From positions 1-45,948 of the forward strand of contig JACRMI010000047.1 of assembly GCA_016215025.1 (NCBI GenBank): a DNA stretch of 45,948 nucleotides, read 5' to 3'. This document shows, piece after piece, positions 41,863 to 45,948 of the stretch. The number at the start of each line of letters is the position of its first letter. Position 1 is the stretch's first letter. The notes under the pieces are model-generated. The model was not told the origin of the DNA, searched no databases, and saw only the letters and a list, made by a program, of their open reading frames with translations. This stretch comes from Chloroflexota bacterium. Lineage in GTDB: Bacteria > Chloroflexota > Anaerolineae > UBA4142. The position numbers were made by a program, and so were the translations under genes.

Positions 41863-44175
41863 ATGTCTAAATCAACGTTTTCTAAAATATCAGCGGTCCT
41901 TTCGCTGTTTTTCCTCCTGGTCCTCGGGTTATTGCTTTCCCCGCAAGCGACAAAAGCACAAACGCCGACACCAACGCCCGATCTTCCGGCCGGCAATATT
42001 ATCGCGCGTTCCGGCGATGCATATGTCGCCTTCGATAGTGCTACCCAAGTTTGGGAGATCGGAACCGACGGTATTCGGCGACGCATGGACTATGACGCCA
42101 ACGTCGGCTATCGCGTCATCAGTCTCAAAAATAAACTGACGAATCGCGAATGGCTGGCGACGGGAAGCACGACGAGCGCAGAACTGCGGATGCGAATCGA
42201 CGGGCAAGAAGTCACGGGCGCGGCGAGCGATTTTATTTTTCAAAATTATTCCGTTCGCCAACAAACCAACGGCGCGCTCGAACTCATCGTTTCATTCCAA
42301 CGCCTTACGCTGACGGTTCATCTGCACTATGTCGTGTATCCGAAAACGAACGTGATCGAACAATGGGCAGTCCTGGAGAACAGCGGTTTTACCACCGTAA
42401 AAAGCCTTACGGCGCTCGATTCGATTTCGCTTGCGCTGAGACCCTCGCCCGATCCACTGACGTTGTATTGGGTGCAAGGAGTTAGTCCATCGCCGACGGA
42501 CCTCAAACGCGCCCAACCTGTTCCGAACTTGCGTTTACGTTCCGTTCGATTGAACGAACGTGTCGGACAAACGATTGAATCGCTGGCGCGATCATCCGAA
42601 GAAAGTATGGGCTGGTTTGCGCTTGTGTCGCCTAGTTTACGCGACGGACTCTTTGGCGGAATCGAATGGTCGGGCGCGTGGCAATTGCGCGCTGAGCGAT
42701 TGAGCGGACAAACAACTTTGCGCGCGGGACTGGATCACATTTATCTTGACCTTGAGCCGCGCCAGACGTTTGAATCGCCGCGTCGCTTTTTGGGATTCTT
42801 TCGCGGCGGTGTGGAAGATGCAGCGTTCGCGTCGCACACATTTGCGCGAAATTATTTGCTACGTGAGCATCCCGCCAATTTTCCTTGGACTCAGTTCAAC
42901 ACCTGGTTCGCGTACTATACCGACATCGACGAGGAACGGTTGCGTCGAGATGTCGATAACGCGGCGGCGATGGGTCTCGAAGCATTCGTCATCGACGCGG
43001 GTTGGTATGAAGGGTCGCCGCGCATCGCCGATTTTTCATTCGGCTTGGGCACGTGGCGCGAGAATCGCGAAAAGTTTCCAAGCGGGCTAGCGGCATTTTC
43101 CGATTACGTTCACAGCAAGGGAATGAAATTCGGTTTGTGGGTCGAGCCGGAACGCGTCGATATGGATTACGTGCTCAACAAGCGCGAGATCCCGGTCGAA
43201 TGGCTTGCGCCCGGCGCGGACCAACCGCGCGAATTGCCCGAAGGCGCAGCGTGGGCGGCGCAAGTCTGTTTGGGAAATCCCAAAGCGCGCGCGTGGATCA
43301 AGGACTGGCTCTCGCGCATCATTCGCGACTATCAAGTAGACTGGCTCAAGTGGGACAATAATATTTGGATGTCGTGCGATCCGCCGGATCAACCGGGCCA
43401 CGGGAATTACGATCACATCAAAGGGCTGTACGAAATTCTGGATTATCTCCGCGTCGAGTTTCCCAATCTCATCATCGAAAATTGCGCGAGCGGCGGTAAT
43501 CGCATGGATTATGCGCTCATGCGCCGCACCGATATTGCCTGGCTCAGCGACGAAACCGATCCGAGTTATCGCGTGCGCTATCATGCGTTTGGCGCAAGCT
43601 ATGTATTTCCGCCCGAATATCTCAACTCTTTTATTGTCGAATCGTGGTTCGAACATTTAGAAATTGCCCGGAACGATCCGGCGATTTTGCGCGGCTGGCT
43701 GCGCAGTCGCATGTTGGGCGCGTTCGGCATTTCGACTTCGACGGTGGAATGGGATAAGGATTTCCGCGATGCGGTCGCGCTGGAAATTCACCGCTACAAA
43801 AGCGTGCGCGACATTATGGCGCACGGCAGAGAATTTCGCCTGTTGCCGCAATCCGATTTGTCATTACCGTTGCTAGAACCACCAACTGAGCCAGAGGCGA
43901 TAGAATTCTTTGACGCGATAACGCGGCGCGGTGTGGTATTTTTGTTTAAGGGTGCCGTGCCCTGGACCCAACGCCGCGTGGTGCTGCAAGGTTTATCGGC
44001 AAATACCGTTTACGATGTTCGTTCGGCGGATGGCATCATCAATGTGCGCCAAACCGGGCGCGTGTTGATGACGCAGAGCATGAGTTTCTCGTACGAGCAG
44101 GAACACCCCTCGACGATGTTATTCATTCAGCCAGCGCCTACTGGTGCTTTGCCTGATCCAACACCAAAACCATAG
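41863..44175 (+). CDS. Secreted GH36-family alpha-galactosidase
   Basis: The product has 770 residues from the ATG at 41863, which starts a clear signal peptide (KISAVLSLFFLLVLGLLL, cleavage near TKAQ) and a TPTPTP linker. The longer frame from 41677 would begin upstream of the promoter. The enzyme is a GH36 retaining glycosidase: an N-terminal beta-sandwich, then the barrel with NTWFAYYTDIDEE, IDAGWYEG and GLWVEPERVDMDY. The nucleophile Asp498 lies in DWLKWDNN, and the acid/base lies in LSDETDPSYR (residues 562-566). It would release alpha-galactose from glycans outside the cell. No clear Shine-Dalgarno is seen, although a promoter lies at 41780-41808. It is followed by the LCP-like lipoprotein gene. 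Confidence 0.9.
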   Translation: MSKSTFSKISAVLSLFFLLVLGLLLSPQATKAQTPTPTPDLPAGNIIARSGDAYVAFDSATQVWEIGTDGIRRRMDYDANVGYRVISLKNKLTNREWLATGSTTSAELRMRIDGQEVTGAASDFIFQNYSVRQQTNGALELIVSFQRLTLTVHLHYVVYPKTNVIEQWAVLENSGFTTVKSLTALDSISLALRPSPDPLTLYWVQGVSPSPTDLKRAQPVPNLRLRSVRLNERVGQTIESLARSSEESMGWFALVSPSLRDGLFGGIEWSGAWQLRAERLSGQTTLRAGLDHIYLDLEPRQTFESPRRFLGFFRGGVEDAAFASHTFARNYLLREHPANFPWTQFNTWFAYYTDIDEERLRRDVDNAAAMGLEAFVIDAGWYEGSPRIADFSFGLGTWRENREKFPSGLAAFSDYVHSKGMKFGLWVEPERVDMDYVLNKREIPVEWLAPGADQPRELPEGAAWAAQVCLGNPKARAWIKDWLSRIIRDYQVDWLKWDNNIWMSCDPPDQPGHGNYDHIKGLYEILDYLRVEFPNLIIENCASGGNRMDYALMRRTDIAWLSDETDPSYRVRYHAFGASYVFPPEYLNSFIVESWFEHLEIARNDPAILRGWLRSRMLGAFGISTSTVEWDKDFRDAVALEIHRYKSVRDIMAHGREFRLLPQSDLSLPLLEPPTEPEAIEFFDAITRRGVVFLFKGAVPWTQRRVVLQGLSANTVYDVRSADGIINVRQTGRVLMTQSMSFSYEQEHPSTMLFIQPAPTGALPDPTPKP

Positions 44176-44194
44176 TGAATACATAACCGCCTCA

Positions 44195-44254
44195 ACGAAT
44201 GGTGAAGATAAACGAATAGTGGGTAAAGCATTTGTTTATTCGTTCGCCATTCGT
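44195..44254. repeat. Imperfect hairpin between the alpha-galactosidase and LCP genes
   Basis: ACGAATGGTGA (44195-44205) with ACGAATA (44212-44218) pairs to TATTCGT (44237-44243) and TCGCCATTCGT (44244-44254), leaving a 6-nt bulge and an 18-nt loop. It begins 20 bp after the alpha-galactosidase stop. The next T-rich stretch (AATTTTT) is about 15 bp downstream, so it may act as a weak terminator or mRNA stabiliser. Confidence 0.4.
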
Positions 44255-44288
44255 CGATTCGAGTAAAATTTTTCAGGAGCTGACAAGG

Positions 44289-45671
44289 ATGTACTACTCC
44301 AAGGTGTTCGGCGTACTTTTCCTCGGGTTGATCGTCACCGCATGTGCACCTAGCTCAACCCCAATCCCCCCCTCCACTCCGACAAACGTAATCGTTGCCG
44401 CTACTTTACCCTCTGCAACAGCATTACCATCACAGACGCCGTTCCCCACGACGACGGTTGCGCCGTCAGAAACCGTTATGCCGACGGCTGTTTCCACACC
44501 GACGATCGTGCCCCCAACGATCATGCCCACGCCTACGGCGGTTGTCGTCGAAGAGTCGTTGTTCGACGCGCTGGTAAAGCCACTCGTGAGTGAAGCGCTA
44601 AAGCGCCGCGCCGAACGCCTAAAGACCGATCCCGACTTTGCTAAAGCTTATGACGCAAAGCTGAACGAAGGCAGAGTTAATTTTCTTCTCTTCGGCTACG
44701 GCGAGACGCATGAACCGCCCGTTACCGAACGCGCCATTATCGGTTCAGATACTATCATCTCTTACGACCTCCGCACGCACCAAGCCGACATCGTTTCGTT
44801 CACGCACGATATTCGCGCGCCAGAGATCGAACGAGTCTCTTGGAAACAAGGCCAAATCAATTGGGCAGTCCGAATCGACCAAGCCTACAACGTTGGCGGA
44901 TTTCCGTTGATGCGCAAGACCTTGCGCAACGCGACCGGGTTGGCAATCGATTATCAAGTCGTGTTCCGCGATGCGGTGATGGTCGATTTGATCGACAGCG
45001 TATTTGAAGGAATCGAAATCGACGTGCCGGCTGAATTTGCGGTGCAACCATTTTATCTCGACGGCAAAAAATACGACAAGGGCTTTTTCCCCAAGGGCCT
45101 CCAAAAGATGGATGGCAAGCGCGTGCTGCAATTCATAAAGACCGTTCCCATCACCGACGGTTATTACGGCAAATCGTTAGAACACAACGTCCGCAAACAC
45201 CTCATGCTGCAATCCTTGTTAGGCAAGTTGAAAACCAAGCAAGGCGATCCCAAGTTCTGGCTGAGCATATCGGCATTCGTAACCAAGCAACTCATCACGG
45301 GCGGCGTCGCGTACGATTTCGATCCCGTGCCCTTGGTCGTCAACAATCTGCGCGAGACCGCGAGCAGTGTCGGCAAGCTGACGCAGAGCACCTCCCACGA
45401 AATCAGAATGCCGACGATTCGCCGTTCGATCTACGTCGTCGATCCGGCGCATGGCGAGGGTGGCGTGCGCTGGGTGGAAGGCGATGCGCTGGAGAATCCG
45501 ATTGCCAAAAAGGATATCGAAACCGGTGTATACCCGCATTTAGCCTATGAAGTACCGTCGGGCGCAAACCCGTATGGCGATTTGGTGACAGAATACTGGG
45601 GACCGGTGCGCTCGCTCGTCAAGTCCACGCTCGATCCAACGTACGTCACGCCGATGGTGCAACCGCAGTAA
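44289..45671 (+). CDS. Divergent LytR-CpsA-Psr (LCP) family lipoprotein
   Basis: The product has 460 residues from the ATG at 44289 (CAGGAG and AAGG upstream). It has a lipobox LIVTAC (Cys19) and a long Pro/Thr/Ser linker to about residue 95, then an LCP-like domain: VNFLLFGYGETHEPP, SDTIISYDLRTHQADIVSF, NWAVRIDQAYNVGGFPLMRK, IDYQVVFRDAVMVDLID and GIEIDVP. LCP enzymes transfer a polyprenyl-diphosphate glycan onto the cell wall. The usual SIPRD segment reads SFTHDIRAP and the later RxR..DfgRt.RQ region reads IKTVPITDGYYGKSLEHNVR, so catalytic arginines are changed. It is likely LCP-fold and surface-located, but catalysis is uncertain. Confidence 0.75.
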   Translation: MYYSKVFGVLFLGLIVTACAPSSTPIPPSTPTNVIVAATLPSATALPSQTPFPTTTVAPSETVMPTAVSTPTIVPPTIMPTPTAVVVEESLFDALVKPLVSEALKRRAERLKTDPDFAKAYDAKLNEGRVNFLLFGYGETHEPPVTERAIIGSDTIISYDLRTHQADIVSFTHDIRAPEIERVSWKQGQINWAVRIDQAYNVGGFPLMRKTLRNATGLAIDYQVVFRDAVMVDLIDSVFEGIEIDVPAEFAVQPFYLDGKKYDKGFFPKGLQKMDGKRVLQFIKTVPITDGYYGKSLEHNVRKHLMLQSLLGKLKTKQGDPKFWLSISAFVTKQLITGGVAYDFDPVPLVVNNLRETASSVGKLTQSTSHEIRMPTIRRSIYVVDPAHGEGGVRWVEGDALENPIAKKDIETGVYPHLAYEVPSGANPYGDLVTEYWGPVRSLVKSTLDPTYVTPMVQPQ

Positions 45672-45738
45672 GAAACACTTGCTTGCTCACACAACTTGGC
45701 GAAGCACGTTGATTATGGATACGTCGAATCCAAAGCTC

Positions 45739-45777
45739 GGATAGCCGCACTCCAGGTGCGGCTATCCAACCATTTTT
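45739..45777 (+). terminator. Rho-independent terminator
   Basis: GGATAGCCGCAC and GTGCGGCTATCC form a perfect 12-bp stem with a 5-nt loop (TCCAG), followed by AACCATTTTT. It lies 67 bp after the LCP stop and should end the plus-strand transcript. Confidence 0.88.
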
Positions 45778-45783
45778 GTATGC

Positions 45784-45803
45784 TACCCGCACTGATGCGG
45801 GTA
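45784..45803. repeat. Second perfect hairpin next to the terminator
   Basis: TACCCGCA-CTGA-TGCGGGTA is a perfect 8-bp stem only 6 bp after the terminator T-run. It may be a back-up stop or part of an adjacent mobile-element boundary. Confidence 0.5.
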
Positions 45804-45830
45804 ACCACTAGTTAGTTCTTGTCGGAAAAT

Positions 45831-45948
45831 TCATTTTGCTTGACGTTTCGAGCCGCGACGGCGGTTGTGAAGTTTTCGGGCGATCACTACCAAGTTAGCG
45901 ACGATGATGCCCCAACCGATCCAGCGCTCGAAACCGTCCAGTCCGTGA
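45831..45948 (-). CDS. Partial transposase-like 3' end, cut by the window edge
   Basis: The minus strand encodes 38 residues entering from the window edge and ending in a stop at 45831-45833: HGLDGFERWIGWGIIVANLV, then a basic tail with IARKLHNRRRGSKRQAK. The pattern of an RW..W/LG..ANNL-like helix followed by a basic tail is reminiscent of the last residues of some DDE transposases (ISNCY-type), but too little is present to assign a family. The identification is tentative. Confidence 0.45.
   Translation of the reverse strand, partial: HGLDGFERWIGWGIIVANLVVIARKLHNRRRGSKRQAK

Overview
The window looks like a Chloroflexota genome, probably Anaerolineae-like. The evidence is several secreted proteins with Pro/Thr 'TPTPTPT' linkers, lipoprotein-type signal peptides, about half G+C by eye, and no outer-membrane export genes (no Wza or KpsD-like protein). 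The taxonomic call is an inference from style, not from a marker gene. No rRNA, tRNA or CRISPR array was seen.

Positions 383-38889 are a nearly unbroken minus-strand exopolysaccharide/capsule cluster of 27 genes, read from right to left. It opens with a Wzz/BY-kinase-like chain-length protein (37027-38889), a priming sugar-phosphate transferase (36204-36914) and a Wzx-type flippase (34603-36195). Then come a sulfotransferase, an alkaline-phosphatase-superfamily enzyme, a second sulfotransferase, an O-antigen ligase/polymerase, a sulfatase-like enzyme, a ParB/Srx-like protein, a heparinase II/III-like lyase and a GT4 glycosyltransferase. Next are an MBL-Rieske protein resembling a rearranged CMP-sialate hydroxylase and three more sulfotransferases. 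A tightly coupled trio follows: a Bud32/WaaP-like kinase, a nucleotidyltransferase/P-loop kinase and an asparagine-synthetase-like protein. The far end has a secreted beta-propeller/CBM protein, a membrane protein, a double glycosyltransferase, a permuted NodB deacetylase, an AlgD-like nucleotide-sugar dehydrogenase, a GHL10-like lipoprotein, a FemAB-like acyltransferase, another GT4 and a Gfo/Idh/MocA oxidoreductase. Many junctions overlap by 4 bp (ATGA) or have gaps under 15 bp, so most of it is probably a few long operons.

Together these genes predict a Wzx/Wzy-made, uronate-containing, multiply sulfated glycan, analogous in composition to glycosaminoglycans or alginate. It has its own lyase, deacetylase, sulfatase-like enzymes and unusual decorating enzymes. 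The PAPS-making genes are not in the window.

Positions 39162-45671 are a different region. It holds a plus-strand LLM flavin oxidoreductase with its own promoter and a convergent hairpin terminator, then a divergent pair: a GT-C mannosyltransferase-like membrane protein (minus) and a secreted GH36 alpha-galactosidase (plus), followed by a divergent LytR-CpsA-Psr lipoprotein. The divergent pair appears to share an overlapping promoter region. A strong intrinsic terminator closes the plus-strand unit at 45739-45777.

Intergenic spaces carry several families of palindromic repeats, including a nested ~260-bp palindrome at 22181-22440. The right edge holds what looks like the 3' end of a transposase gene and the left edge has IS-end-like repeats, so the window may be bounded by mobile elements.
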